Assembly: GCA_013399875.1 (NCBI GenBank)
Contig: VXAZ01006878.1
Location: 744,001-808,000 of the forward strand
Reading direction: 5' to 3'
Source: Gymnorhina tibicen
Taxonomy: Eukaryota; Chordata; Aves; Passeriformes; Artamidae
Length of the DNA: 64,000 nucleotides
Shown here: positions 1-13,400 of the stretch, in pieces
Position numbering within the stretch: the stretch's first letter is position 1
How the letters are laid out: the number at the start of each line of letters is the position of its first letter
The notes under the pieces: generated by a model
What the model was told of the DNA's origin: nothing
Databases searched by the model: none
The model's input: only the letters and a program-made list of their open reading frames with translations
Program-made: the position numbers and the translations under genes

Positions 1-3000
1 TTTGTCATCGCTGCACTTTCCAGGTGCTTTCTAGGTGATGAAAGCAAATGGAGCTTTTGTGTCCTCTCTAATAACCTGAGAGTCCTGTAGAGTCTGAGCA
101 CTTTGCAGGCCGCCTTTCTGGGAGGAGAGCAGCTTTATCTTTATGACAGTAATGGAAAAACAAGACCTAATGACAGCTAACCCTGCTCATTTCACTTACA
201 GGGCTACTTCTGGTGCCGAGTGGTGTTTGTGCTGTCAGTTTGGCTTTTGCTCAACACTGCCCTGCTCCTCCACATCCCATATGAGTTTGAATCAGGGATT
301 TCTGTGGAGCAAATCTAGCGATTCTCTTGCTAGAGAAACACAGGAGCAGATAAGAGGAGAGTCTGAGTGTAGGTCTGGACACCTTTGACTGGAGGATGGC
401 CAGGATGCACCTTTGCTGCCTCATGAGCAAATCCCACCACGTATGGATGGGTTCATCCATCACCCTTCATCATGTTTCCCATTTAGGTTGTTAGAGGAGG
501 CAACATGGGGAGAAATCAAGGTTTCTTTCCCAAACCCACAGGTTCGGGGAGGGATGAGCACTGCGTAGGAAGGGGGACCGGGAAGTCTTGTTTCTCTGGC
601 TGTGTCCATGTGGCGTATGGGCTGAATGTTTCCTTTGTGGTTTGGTCTGTGAAGGCTTGTGTCTAGCCCTTTGCTCTCGTGCCAGGGAGTCCCGGCACTT
701 CCATCCTGGAGCTGTCTCACTGAGACAAAGGACATCAGTCTGTGCACAACTTCCCCAGCTCTCCCTTTTGCCCTTCTGACGGTTTTGTGTTGGAGTGGAG
801 CATGTTTAAGTGGGTCAACAAAGAGGTCATTTTTCCCAGTGCAAAGTACCCTAATAAATTAACCAGTGAGAATTTTAATAATACATGAAAGGAGAGAGGT
901 TTGCTACTTTTGGAAGGGCTTTTCAGCTATTGACGGGGTCAACAGCTGGGTCAGTGGCCATTGGGATTCCAGTGGAGGGAGAGGTGGTGGGCATCATCCT
1001 CCAGTGATGACCATATCCGTGCTGTCAGGACAAAACAGAGCTACCCCTGTTTCAACCCACTGATACAAGTGTTGTTATTGGTTTTTGAACACACATTAAC
1101 GGGCAGATGGAGGAACTGCTATGGAGTGCTGGTAATGTGGAATTAGTACCCATCCTGCTGTCCACTCCTTTGAAGCCTGAGGCACATGGGCTTCAAGCTG
1201 GGCTTCCAGCTGGGTTTTCAAAATGAAGAGACTTGTGTGATCAGTCAGGGTAAACAGCAGACTACCTCAGTTGTGTCTGGCTGCAGCCACTTTTAACGGA
1301 ATCATTTAAATTTAAGGAGAAAAGGCTAATCCACAGAAGCCACACAAAACAGCCCTGTTGATCTGATAGATCCTTGGCTGCTGTAAGGTGTTTTTCAGCC
1401 CCTCAGCTGATTTACTTCGCTTTGGCTTCCTTGATTTTAAAGCAGTCTTTAAACAAGGCAATATTACCATGAGCCCAGGTTATTTTTCTGCCCTATCCAG
1501 CCAGACTTGTAGGCATTCTTTGGGTCAGAGTCAGAATATTTAATGTTCTCACTGTGCTGTTGGTCAGACGTGAAACAGGAATGACCAGAAACCCTGTAAC
1601 ATCCCAAATATACAATTGCAAGGGCTTCTATAGACTCTAATTTTTAAAAGACAATAATGATGTGACTATTCATTAGGAGAAGGTTATCTTTGAATGGGCC
1701 AACTTCTCATCCATTTGATCTTCTCATCCATGTTGACTAAACCATACTACTTTTTATCAAGTGACCTATTATGCACTTGAGTTCCCAGAGCCAAATAGAG
1801 TATTTGAGCTCAGGAATATCTTCCCTGGGCTTTGTTTGCTGGCAGAAGGCAAAGGCTGGGGCAGACACATGGTTAATCAAGTGCCTCAGGACTATGTTGA
1901 CTGCTGTTCCTGAAGGCCATGATAGACTCTGCCAATGCCCAGTCATCTGCTATTGCTGCACCCATTTAACCCTGGTCATCTGCCTTTGAGGTGCTACCTC
2001 CTGGGGAAGGTTGTTCCTCCTGCAAGGAAGCCAAGGGCTTTCCTTGCTCTCTTCCAGATTCTTTGTGGGTGGTCTCTGGAGACTGCATCTCCTAAAGTCT
2101 TCTGTTGCAACCAAAACTCTCAGTGGCTATCTTCCCTTGAATTTTGTAAGGGTTCCCATCACTGAAGGACCATGGAGAAGTTTGAAAATCTGGTATTTTA
2201 GGAAAAGATGAGCAGAGCAACGTGAAAAGCTCATGGAGGTCCAGCAAGCAGTGGTCTTCTCACCTTTCCACCAAAGCATGGAAAAAGAAGACAACAGCTT
2301 TCCAGATATGGGGAGAAACAGATTAGGTTAATCCCGATTAAGGCAGTCACTTCCAATCCAGAAAGCAGAAGAAGTGTTCAGAAGGGACTCCCCAGGCAGC
2401 AATAGGTCGATGCTCTGCATCAGTCCTGGGCCAAATGGTGGAGCCCACAGGTCTGCTGATGGCAGGCGAGCTGTAGGGTAATGAGCACAGTCCACACAGC
2501 CCCAAGCACCTGGCAAGTGAAATAAAGCCTGGCAGATCCCAGGAAGATGTCACCCACAAATGGGGCTCTTCTTCGTGCTGTTTTTCAGGGATTCCTACTA
2601 AGTCTCAGCACTTCCCTAAGTGAAGCAGATCTAATGGCTCCTGTGGGGAGAAGCTGCCAGTGGCACAAAGGGTAATGAAATGGTAAATATTGAAGACAAA
2701 TTCATCAGACAGGGCAGTCTGGATCACTTGGCAAGCAGAGCACATTTGAAAAAAATATGTTAGAAGGCAGCCCAATGCAAAATTGAACATCAAAGGAGAA
2801 AGAAATAAGATTGTTCCTACAGAAAGGGGCAGTGAATCACCAAATGCAGGGTTTTCTGGGTTTGGTAGAAAGAAACTGCGTGAGCAGCTCCTGATGCGAG
2901 TTGAGGCTGCGGCAGAAACAGCTACAGTGACCTTTGATGTCTAAATGAAGGGGTAGGAGGTGTTTATTTTTCCTTATGTACAACAACAGCAAAATGTGTT

Positions 3001-4468
3001 AGAGTAGCTGGCTACTAATGTTGATGCCAAAGAGGAGGAAAGGAAACATGACAGTATTGCAGAAATGGTGTTTAGTGCAGAAATTCTTAGACTGGCAGCT
3101 GGTTAGTTTTCTGGAAGAGATGAGAGGTTGGAATAGCCAGGTGATTGTGGTATTTTCCCTCTGTGAACATGCTAAGGGAGCTCCAGTCTAGTGGAAAAGG
3201 GCATCACGAGAGCCCTTTGCAAGATGTCAGACCCACAAAGTGACAGATTGGAAGCAACCCCCTCCTTGTTTTTTTCTTTCTGGAGGTGGTGGCTAAATAT
3301 GAGGACAAATGAATGGTTAATGGGGTCCATATGGGCATAAATGTGCATTTAATTAAAAGCCTGTGATATAAAAGAAATCAGTTTACAATCATAATAATTC
3401 GGGTTGGGAGGGACCTTAGGAGTCCCGAACTGCCTGAATCTGTGATTCTCACAGGTATGGGGGAACTTGGAGAAAATTTCCTTTTGTAGGCACAGGGTTG
3501 TGGAACTGTAAGTGTTGTGAGCACTCAACACAGACCCCAACTTAGTGCTGTCACTGACAGATGTTTTGGCTATTGGGCACATCTGGAAATATCTACCTCA
3601 CTGTAGCAAGCTTGAAACCAGCAATCTACATATTTTAGCTGGCCACCCTCAACCAGCTGTGCAACAGGTAAGATCTGGACCCTTGTGCAGTGCAGATTTA
3701 GGGTTGTCCCCATGTGTACCCTGTGTTATCCCCCACTGCCCTCCAACCCGTGAGCCCATCTCCCTGAGCACGGTGCCTGTCAGGAGAGCAGTGGGCAGGG
3801 CTGCAAGCTGGCAGGGCTGAAGGAGAGCCTCGGGGAGTGTCTGTGTGTGCGTGTGCTTTCTGTGAGTGTCTCCTGGAAACCAGTATCCCCCCCAGCAGGT
3901 TTCAGAGGGGCCTGACAGAAGGATGAGATAATTAAGTCTCCACGAGTTTCATCAAAAAGGGTGAGCTGAAAGAGGAGAGAAATCATTTTTAGCTAAGGAA
4001 AGGCTTTCACACGAGCTTACATGTTATGAAGCACCAGAGAATCCACTCATTAGGGTGCCCTTTCAAGCTACAGGAATGAACCTGAGGCCCTAAAATCAAC
4101 TGAACCGTGAGAATCCAGCTGATGGGCAAGTGCCATTGGTGCTGATCTCCACGGAGCTGTCTTTCTCATAGCAGCTTTTGGCTCCATTTCACACTTTTGC
4201 CCACATTTAATGTGTTTGGCCTCACAGCCTCCTGCCTCTCTGTCTTGCCAAAATGGAAACACCCACATTTCCTGGAGCAAAGCAAGGGCATCATGTGAAG
4301 CCACGGAGGTTGAGCTCTGCCATGAGGGTCAGTGTGAACAGCGCTGCCTCCCTTTCCCCTTCCAAGCCTGGCATATTTGAACATCCATAGAGGGTCACTC
4401 CCAAGTCCTTTTAGTGTGGAATGTTGCACAGTGGTCAGTGAGCCATCATCTAGGCTGGCAAGACTCCC

Positions 4469-4518
4469 TCCTCCTCCTCCTCTTCCTCCTGCTCCTCCTC
4501 CTGCTCCTCCTCCTCCTA
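4469..4518 (+). repeat. (CTC)n imperfect trinucleotide repeat
   Basis: A run of CTC/CTT/CTG triplets in intron 1. It is pyrimidine-rich with two CTG interruptions. Confidence 0.9.
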
Positions 4519-6060
4519 GTATTTTCCCTGTTGTTAACAGTCTTCATTGCAGACATCCATCATCACACACAGTGGCACTCAGTGACCTTGGGGGGGATTT
4601 TGTTTCTTTGACCTTGTTCAGTCTCCAGTTGGAGCCAGCTAAACTTGAATCCTCCTGAGCATCCTTCAGCAACGTCATTACTGTGTTGCCCAAAGGAAAA
4701 TGTCTTTTTTTGTGCCCTGAGCCCAGGTCCTGTTACTTTCCTGTGACATCCTGTCATTCTTGTCTTCGGCAAGAGTGAGTACGTCATCTCCACCATCTTT
4801 TCCCTGCCACTGATGGCTTCCTCAGCATCTCTCCTATCCTGACCCTTTTCCAGACCTGTCTCACTAGTTCCTTGCAGAGAAGCCATTACAGCCCTTTGAT
4901 CTTCCTTGTTGACCCCTTTGTGCCAGGAATTGTGATGTTGGCTCTGCCACCCAGACAGCTACCATGAGGAGGTGCAAAGGGTTGTCTAGCAGACTGTGAG
5001 TTCAACATGAGCCAAATCAGACTAATTTCTCCCCTTGCAGAGGTTAGTCGAGCTGGAAATGGTTACAGACAATGAGACAGCTCATTAAAGTGGCTGAAAA
5101 TTAACAAGCCTCAGAGCTTTTCCAAAATTAGAAATCATCCCTGGAAAGGCAAGCCTATCCCAAATATCCTGCTACAAGGCAGACTCCTTTAGATGGCAGG
5201 AGAAACATCCTCACACTTTACTATCAGCTTCAGCCCCATGATATCTCCAGTTCATCAAATCAAACCAAATTGGGTGGTGTTTTTTGCTGTGCATAGAGCC
5301 TGTTAAGCTCAGAAGAGTCTCAGTATCACCTTGTAAGACACTTTTTCTGCAGCCTTTAAGCAAAGGAAGTGGCATGCCAAGGGAAGGGGAAAGCATCCTG
5401 ACATTCCTGATATCCAATTCTAAGTCCACCTGTATTTCCATCCGCCTTCACCTGAGAGATTGAGTGCAGAGCAGTTTAATTACGGGACACACTGCTAGAG
5501 CTGACGTGGGTGTATATCTCCAACTGATTGAAACTAAATGTCAAATTGTCTTTTTCAGATTCTTTTCTTTGTTCAAAAGCGCTGCTTTAAATCAGCCTTG
5601 CTTTGAAACACAAGCAGTGATCAGGGTTTGGAAAGTGTTGACTGATAGGGAATAGATGGCAGCCCCTTCCCTGTCTCCCTCTGGGTCTCATGGATGCTCA
5701 TGGATGTGGGACAAAAGAAACCCCAAAATGCAATGCCCTGCCTGGAAATTTTCTCTTAGCCACACCCAAGCCTGGTGAAAGTAAACCTTGTCTTCTCCTG
5801 ACCATCTTCCTGGATGTCACAGAGGGCTGGCAAGAGGTGACACAGGGTAGGAGAACAGCCACAACCTCCAGGAGGAGGCACAGGGGACGTGCAGTGCTGT
5901 TTTGTCTCATGAAGCCCATCCCTGGGCAGTCATGGGGTGAGGCATCTGTGCAATGAGCTTTTTCTGAGCAGAGACTGGTGTACATTTGCCAAAGGAGCCT
6001 GGGGCAGGAACTGTGCCTCCTGCCAGCACAGAGTGGGTGCTTTTGGAGCAGATCCCTGTT

Positions 6061-6223
6061 CATAGAATCATAGAATGGTTTGGGTTGGAAGGGACCTTAA
6101 AGGTGATCTAGTTCCAACCTCTCTGCCACAGGCAGGGACACTTTCCACTAGACCAGGTTGCTCTAAGCCCCATCCAGACCTGGAACACTGCCGGGGCTGG
6201 GGCATGCACAGCTTCTCTGGGCA
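6061..6223 (-). mobile_element. CR1 LINE fragment, 3' end
   Basis: It begins with CATAGAATCATAGAATGG TT, the reverse complement of the CR1 3' terminus, and continues with TTGGGTTGGAAGGGACCTTA and GCCCCATCCAGACC. It ends near CTTCTCTGGGCA. It is a 5'-truncated copy of about 160 bases in intron 1. Confidence 0.9.
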
Positions 6224-7375
6224 TTGAGGGTAGGAATTTGAGGTAGACCAAAGCTGGGGTGAGGGAAGGGAAATTGCTGACAGCGCTGTGGAATTTATTT
6301 TGCTCTTGCGGAGGCCAGAAAGCTAGAAAAACTCAGTTATCAAAATGCTTTGCTCCAAGTCATTTATTCATGCTGCGTTCCCATGTCCAGCCCTGCTTGT
6401 GTAATGGCCGGGAAAGCTCTTATCAGAGACTGATACCAGAATCTCAGGAGGGACTAAAAATCTCTGAGCAGTTTGCTTTTGCTTCCAGAAACCCAAAGTT
6501 GAAAAAGCAAACTAAACTCTGCTCATGCTGTTGGTGCGCTCACATGGCATGGGCTGACTTGATCTGGTGGGCTGGTCGGCTCTTGAGTGCAGGGCTGAGT
6601 GTAGTCAGTGGTGGCAGCTGGGTTTTGCAAACAGACTTGGAGACCACCAGCCTTGATGTGCATCATGTAAAATATGTGTGGCTGTAATATCACAATGTAT
6701 GTGATAAGTGAAATATCACATCACAGGACGCTGGGACATCCTGTTTGGTTGTTGCAGCCCCGTGTCCTGTCAGCCTTCAAAGAGGCCACAAGGTACAAGC
6801 CTGGGTATCCTGTAGATCCCCATGGAGCCACTGGTTCTGTCTATCCCACTCAGGTACACCCACCCACCTGCCTGCACCTCCTCTGGGTGCTGCTCCAGTG
6901 CCCCACAAAGGATGTGCCACAGCAGGGTGGCGGGAGGGATTTCAGCTAGGAATAACAGAGTGGAATACAGAACAGGGCTGAATAGCAGGAAATAATTCCA
7001 GATAACAAAATCCATGCACAGCAGCAGGAATGCACTGAAGGTTCTGCACATGGACCATTCGCAGCCAGCCCCGAAGCAAGAGCTGGGCTCCAGGTTCTTC
7101 CTGTGAACCCCTCGCTTTCCCAGCACCTTCCCGCTTGCAAAGGCGCCGTGCAGCTTTTGGCAGAAGGAATTACCCAGAAAAGGTTGCTTTAGTCAATGAG
7201 AGTTGAAAAATGCCAGTGCCACCCATTCCCATGCTAAATGCTGTGGGTGGATGTGTGATGGGTGGCTGCACTGGTCCCACATCGGGACTCAGAGTCTGAG
7301 CGGTCTCATCAGGTCTCCACATGACAAATTCAACACTTCTCACTGGGAGTGGACCGGATTATGGAAGAGTAATTT

Positions 7376-7620
7376 AGATTTGGAAATCACTGAGGTCAGA
7401 AGAGACCTTTGGTGGTCTGTAAACCAAGGTCCCACTCAAGGTGGGGCCAGCTCGAAGTTAGGGCCAACTCTGGAGGTAAATCTTGTTACTCGTGGTCTTG
7501 TCCAGGCAGGATCTGAATATCCCCAAAGATGGACATCACCCCATCTGGGGTTTTTTTATTCTACCCCTCATTGTGAAGCCTTTTCCTTACATTTAATGAG
7601 ACTTTTCCGTTGCTTCTCAT
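7376..7620 (-). mobile_element. Older CR1-like fragment
   Basis: Segments such as AGAAGAGACCTTTGGTGGTC, GGGCCAGCTCGAAGTTAG and CCCAAAGATGGACATCACCC resemble the 3' region of old CR1 subfamilies read in reverse. The 8-base terminal repeat is gone. It is more diverged than the other copies, so the borders are approximate. Confidence 0.5.
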
Positions 7621-9800
7621 GCTATCCCCATGCTTCTCCCAGTAGAGTTTGGGTCCATCCTTTCTACACCCTCCAGACAAGAGCACTCCTGGACTTCCCA
7701 GGGTTTCCCATGTCCTTCTTTCTCAGACAGTCACAGCTTGTCTGGTGGTGTAAGTACAGCCTTGCTATTTGGTATTTAGTTTTTCCATCCCATCCTTAGT
7801 CAGGCGCTCCAGCATCCCATCAGAAATGCTGTCAGTGCCCTCACATCCCAGAGAGAAATCTTTATTTTTCTAAGATTGACCATGCAGCACGAGGCTACTG
7901 AAATCTTTCCAACCAGAGAACTCCTGTAAAATAAATACGAAGGGAAATGTTTTCCACATTGTGTCAGTGCTGTGTGGCTTGTCCCATTCACAGAGGGCGG
8001 AGGTGGGAGCGGGTCCTCCAGCTCCCACCAGTGTACCTGTACCTCCAAGCCGTCCCACACCCTTCCTTTCCTGTAGCAAACATCTCTGATGGCAGGAGCT
8101 GGTTTTGAAACTTATGGTTTTTTAAATGATCTTACAGTTAAAGATGCTTTAGCCTATGCTTGTGCCTCACCTCCTTGAAACCCCCTCTCACCCAGCCGTG
8201 AGTGATGCTCGGTGCAGGACGTCTCCTGCTGGCTCTGCTGCCCTTGGGTGGATGTCACATGTAGTGATTCCGTGTGTGCTCTGAAGCCTAATTACACCTC
8301 CAACAGTGGGAAAAAAAATCCCGGGAGGGGAGGTCAGTTTGACAGGCTGAGATAAGCACTGGGTTGGGGGTTTTTTTGCATCACCTTCCTTCGGTTCCTC
8401 AGCAAGGAAGAGCCTCTTTGTACCCCAGCAAGGTTTCCCGTGCCCCGCAGGGTGTTGCAGCTGCAGCGTGGTGTTATTAGCGCTGCCAATCACAGCTCCC
8501 CCAAAGCGGCGCTGATAATGAACCCACCGTGAACTCGGCCGCGGCTGGAGCGTGATTAGCAGGGAGCAGCCTCCATCCCTTTGAAGGGTGCGAGGAGCGG
8601 GGTTGGGACCTGTCTGTTCCCAGCATCATGTGGAGAGGTGCTGTGGGCGGCAGTGGGCAAGGAAAACCACGGGGGGATCTGGAAGGGCAGGAGTGGGGCT
8701 CGGGGACCTCCTGTTTGCTCTGGGGCTGGGGGATATTGGGGCTATGTGAGGGCAATCAGCCAGCAGAAACATTACCTGCACAGACACAGGGGTCTTCCTT
8801 GCTGCTTACAAATCTACTCCCAAGCCACATTTCCTTTGAGTTAGCACTAGCACGGGGAGGGGAGAGGTGTTCTTGCATGAATAATAAAACCAGCATCCTC
8901 CTGTCCATCAGACGAGATAAAAAGCCCCCGGGGACACAGAGGAAGACAACATTATTATACAGGTCACCGGTAGGTTATTCTACAATCCTCCTGCATGGGG
9001 CTTCACTCGCTGATGCTGGTAGCACCAGCCACAATAGGGGATTGTATTCCTCCTGCAAGGCTGTGGGGAGGGGTGGGCAGGACAGGATCCACCTTACACA
9101 GTCCAATAGCTGTAATTGTTGCAGATGGCAAAAACAGTAGCACCACTAAAGGACCCAAGCCACTCTATCCCCCTTTCCCAGGGGTGATCTTGCCAGGATG
9201 GCTACAGTGGTGGCAGGCTGGAGGGGACGTCAAGGTGACACAATGACTGGGAAGAACAGTGAGACCTTTCCAGGTGTTGTGGTCCTTCTCATGTGCTCCT
9301 GAAGTGTGAACTCCTCTCTGCCACACCAGATGTGCCAGGAGCCAGAGGGAAAACGTGCTCAGTGGGGTGCAAGACTAATCTGCACTGCAGAGTGAAAACT
9401 GGGGGCATGTGTGGCTGGAACAGACTCATGGCATTCTATGGATGTGGTTGCACCCCCACTGGCAGCCGGTGGCTGCAGGGGCAATGACAGGAGCCATCCT
9501 GCACCCAGGGCCTCTCTGGTTCTGGGCAAATCTGGGACACAAGCACCTGCTTGCCCTGCTGTGGGGTTTCCTGCTTGAATCACTCAGTCCCTGGCTTCAT
9601 CTTGGTGTGAGAAATTTGCCTGATGTCATGGCTAGGTCGCTAATTCTGCCTGCCACCTTGGATTAGATCCTGTGATTTGTGTCAGATCGGATTTTGGAAG
9701 GTTTATTTCACACTGCTGGTGTGCAGTGCTGGTGGGCATGAAGATGGTGCCAGGGGGAGAAGGAACAGGACAGAGAGATTTCCTGGGAAATATACATGTG

Positions 9801-9850
9801 CTCCTCTCCTCTCCTCTCCTCTCCTCTCCTCTCCTCTCCTCTCCTCTCTT
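9801..9850 (+). repeat. CTCCT pentanucleotide repeat with junction
   Basis: About nine copies of CTCCT from 9801 to about 9846, then a short junction (CTCTT) leading directly into the heptamer array at 9851. All bases are pyrimidines on the plus strand. Confidence 0.97.
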
Positions 9851-10494
9851 CTCTTTTCTCTTTTCTCTTTTCTCTTTTCTCTTTTCTCTTTTCTCTTTTC
9901 TCTTTTCTCTTTTCTCTTTTCTCTTTTCTCTTTTCTCTTTTCTCTTTTCTCTTTTCTCTTTTCTCTTTTCTCTTTTCTCTTTTCTCTTTTCTCTTTTCTC
10001 TTTTCTCTTTTCTCTTTTCTCTTTTCTCTTTTCTCTTTTCTCTTTTCTCTTTTCTCTTTTCTCTTTTCTCTTTTCTCTTTTCTCTTTTCTCTTTTCTCTT
10101 TTCTCTTTTCTCTTTTCTCTTTTCTCTTTTCTCTTTTCTCTTTTCTCTTTTCTCTTTTCTCTTTTCTCTTTTCTCTTTTCTCTTTTCTCTTTTCTCTTTT
10201 CTCTTTTCTCTTTTCTCTTTTCTCTTTTCTCTTTTCTCTTTTCTCTTTTCTCTTTTCTCTTTTCTCTTTTCTCTTTTCTCTTTTCTCTTTTCTCTTTTCT
10301 CTTTTCTCTTTTCTCTTTTCTCTTTTCTCTTTTCTCTTTTCTCTTTTCTCTTTTCTCTTTTCTCTTTTCTCTTTTCTCTTTTCTCTTTTCTCTTTTCTCT
10401 TTTCTCTTTTCTCTTTTCTCTTTTCTCTTTTCTCTTTTCTCTTTTCTCTTTTCTCTTTTCTCTTTTCTCTTTTCTCTTTTCTCTTTTCTCTTTT
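9851..10494 (+). repeat. (CTCTTTT)n heptanucleotide array, 92 perfect copies
   Basis: 644 bases of CTCTTTT with no interruption seen, that is 92 copies, in GAB2 intron 1. It adjoins the CTCCT block, and the combined run 9801-10498 is 698 bases of C and T only. Neither strand contains a stop codon within the unit in any frame, so long meaningless frames (repeating FSLFSFL) cross it on the plus strand. Confidence 0.98.
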
Positions 10495-13400
10495 CCCTAT
10501 ATATGCTATAAGGGTGTGGTGGTAAAAATATTAGTATTTCCGATTAGAGAGATGTGGCTCAGAAGTTGATCCTAATTGAAAGAACATCCCTTTCAACTCA
10601 AAGCTGACAGTCTCTGACTGTTTCAAACTCCTCACTTTGGAGCTAAGATAATACTGGGGGGGCCACTCCTATAGGCCCTACCAAGAGCCATCTCTCCGCG
10701 TTGTCACTATTTGATTTCTTCTCAGGATTGTGGCACTTGCCAAGTTCCCCAGAGATGGATACCTGGCTTTACTGACATTTAAATTATTATTTTCCTCACC
10801 TCTTTTCTTTTTTTCTGAAACAGCATATAGGCTGGATCTCTGTGTTCACTTTGCAGAGAACAGGGGAGCAGAGAGGAAGATGCTGTCTGAATGTCCCTCA
10901 CTATAACCATGATTAATAAAGCATCTCTCTGGGCTGTCAGTTAAAGCATTTGGATTATTAGGCACCAGGAGGCCCCAGGTTCTCTGAGCTCTCTGCCCTG
11001 ATGCCACCAGCTCTGTCACAGCATTGTGGCATCAGGACAGCCACAGGGGACATGAGGGACCTCACTCCTGGAGTGGTGGGAGTGGTATCTCCTACCATCC
11101 ATGGTGGTATCTCAGTTGCTCAAGAGCAGCCACCTCTTTGGTTCGGCTCTTCTGGTTCCTCACCCAGCAAAAGGAACAGGAAGGGTCCCAACCACTGCCT
11201 GAACCCCCCTGAGCATCCCTGCTAAGTACACTCAGCCAGTGAACCCAGCAGCACTACCCCACCTCTGCCAGCCCAGCTCTCCATAAAACAACCAGCTCCA
11301 GGCAGCATCTAGCTGGAAAGAGCTCCATTTTGTAAACTTTAACTTTGCCACAGCACTACTGAGGTGGAAAGCAACTGAGCAGCAGCCGCAGTTCTCAGCA
11401 CCCAGGGAGGACTCATATCGCAATAGGAGCACGATGGGCACTTTTTTTTAACAAACAGGCCTTTAAAAGAAGTACTTGCCAAGTGTCAAAATATTTCTCA
11501 ATGATATTAAGGGCCTTTGGCAGCCGTAATTTAACCGTGAAGGAACCTGATGCCGGCAAAGGACCGCACAGCTGGAAATTTGTGCTGCAAAGCACCATTT
11601 TATGGCTGTTAAGCTGCTGGCCTCTCAACGTTGTAAAGCTGTTAAACAAACACAGCCCTTGGCTCACAACACATGTCAGGGAGGCACAGTGTTTTGGCAG
11701 GAGCAGACTGATGGCAACAGGGGCTTCAAAAGATCTGTGAAGAAATAGAAATAAGCAGAGAAGGAAAATTCACGTGGAGGATGAGATGCCTGTTGGCCAT
11801 CACAGCCTCATGCTGGGATAAGGTGGTCTTGGAAAGTGTGCTTAGGTTCACATGGAGTTGCATCCTCCCCTGGTTTGGGGTTTGCTCCCCCCAGCACGGC
11901 TGAGATTGCCATGCACATATATATCCGATACATCTTACCGCTGTCATAGCTGGTGGTCAGCAGACCCTTAAATCACTTTCTTGCAGGAAGGTGATATCCT
12001 AGGGAAGCCTAAGCATGGAAGATTTGGATGGTATTGATAGGTTTGAATGGGGAAATAGGTGTCCCAGGAGGATGGGCCACATGCTGCAAACTTCACATCC
12101 TTTGCTGCTTATGGTGATGTGTTGAAGCAAGCTGCGTTAGTGCCAAGAGATGCTCCAAGAGCAGCCACAGCCTGGCAAACACAAGCTGAGCCCTGGTCCC
12201 AATAAAAACACAGCAAATCCACAGGGAAGAAATAAAATACACTTGCTGAGCCCAGTACTCAAAAATCCAGAGAAAATGTCCACAAAAATAAGGAGGTTCC
12301 TGTCTATTTCTTTACCGTTTACTTCCATTCTCTTCTAGTTATCATTGCTTATTCCTCTGGCTTGGAAGCTGATCTTAGGAGGCAGAAACAGCTGGTCCTG
12401 CTGTAGGGAAGTGTGGTGGGAGATGCCTCCAGCTGTGCTGCCTGCAGCCATCTGTCCAGGACAGGCACTCCAGAGTCTGCTGCCATGAGCTCTTTTTCAG
12501 GGTCAGAAGCTGTATTAGAAGAACACCAGTGACTCTTTATCATCAGGAGGGCACCACGCAGAGGTGGACAGGGTGGTCTTCCTGGGCTTGTGGGGCTCCT
12601 GCCCTGTCTAGTGGTCCCACCCTCCAATGATACTCCACCTCCTGAAGCTTTCCAAGAAATTTTGTGCTGGCAAGACCCATTCCTGTGCAACCAGCCTATG
12701 TTAAAACTTATTCAAAACCACCAGACTGTGTGTGTTATACTGTTTTCTCTGCCAGATCTTGACTGTGTGGTACTTTCCATTGTTACCAGACAGACCAAAG
12801 AGAACTGGAGGAGTAGTGGTTCTCACAGTGGTGATAAAAAAAGAAGTTGTGGTGGCATCATTTGTCTTGCTTGCAGCAATTCCTCCTGTTTTTTCCATGA
12901 AAACTCTAAATTCTGGAGTCTGGTTTCTGTACTTTGAGGGTTTTGTAATGCAGTGTCTCAGCCATGAAGGGAGGCTGCAAGACTGGACTCCAAAAGGTTG
13001 GAAAAGCAACAAGCTAAGCAGCAAGAACTGGTGCTGGATGTCTGCATTCAGGTGCTGGTTCATGTGGTTGCACAACTCCACCTTCCTGCAGTCCCCTCAC
13101 TGATGTGTGCTCAAGTCTTAGTCCTGCCAGGTGGCTGCAAAGAAATTACTCAGTGTTAACAGGAAGAAGCTAACAGGACTTTTACCACCTAGAACTAGAA
13201 AAAAAGTGTTCATGAGTTTGTTTCCCAATGCTTTGGGTGATCTGTTTTGAGGAGATGGACTAGCAAATTATTGCTGCTGCCTGGTGAAATTGGTTTTATC
13301 CCTCCCTGATGGACACAGCTCCACTGTGTCTATTTTGTCACTCAAAAGCAGCCATTTTGATGAGAAGTGGGTGAGATTAAGCCAGAATCTGCCAGCCTTG

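Noticed and set aside
3388..3425. Short CR1-like text (TAATTCGGGTTGGGAGGGACC)
   Set aside because: It is suggestive of a reversed CR1 3' end, but only about 30 bases match and the flanks do not continue the family, so it is not called.
7203..7799. 198-codon plus-strand frame
   Set aside because: It runs across an old CR1-like fragment in the antisense direction and has no recognisable protein content.
8490..8570. GAB2 exon 1 or promoter
   Set aside because: The CpG patch has no frame matching the known exon 1 peptide and is far too small for the GAB2 CpG island.
9672..10569. Three overlapping long plus-strand frames of 257-282 codons with repeating FSLFSFL
   Set aside because: They exist only because the CTCTTTT unit has no stop in any frame. 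All three frames are open at once, which shows there is no coding selection.
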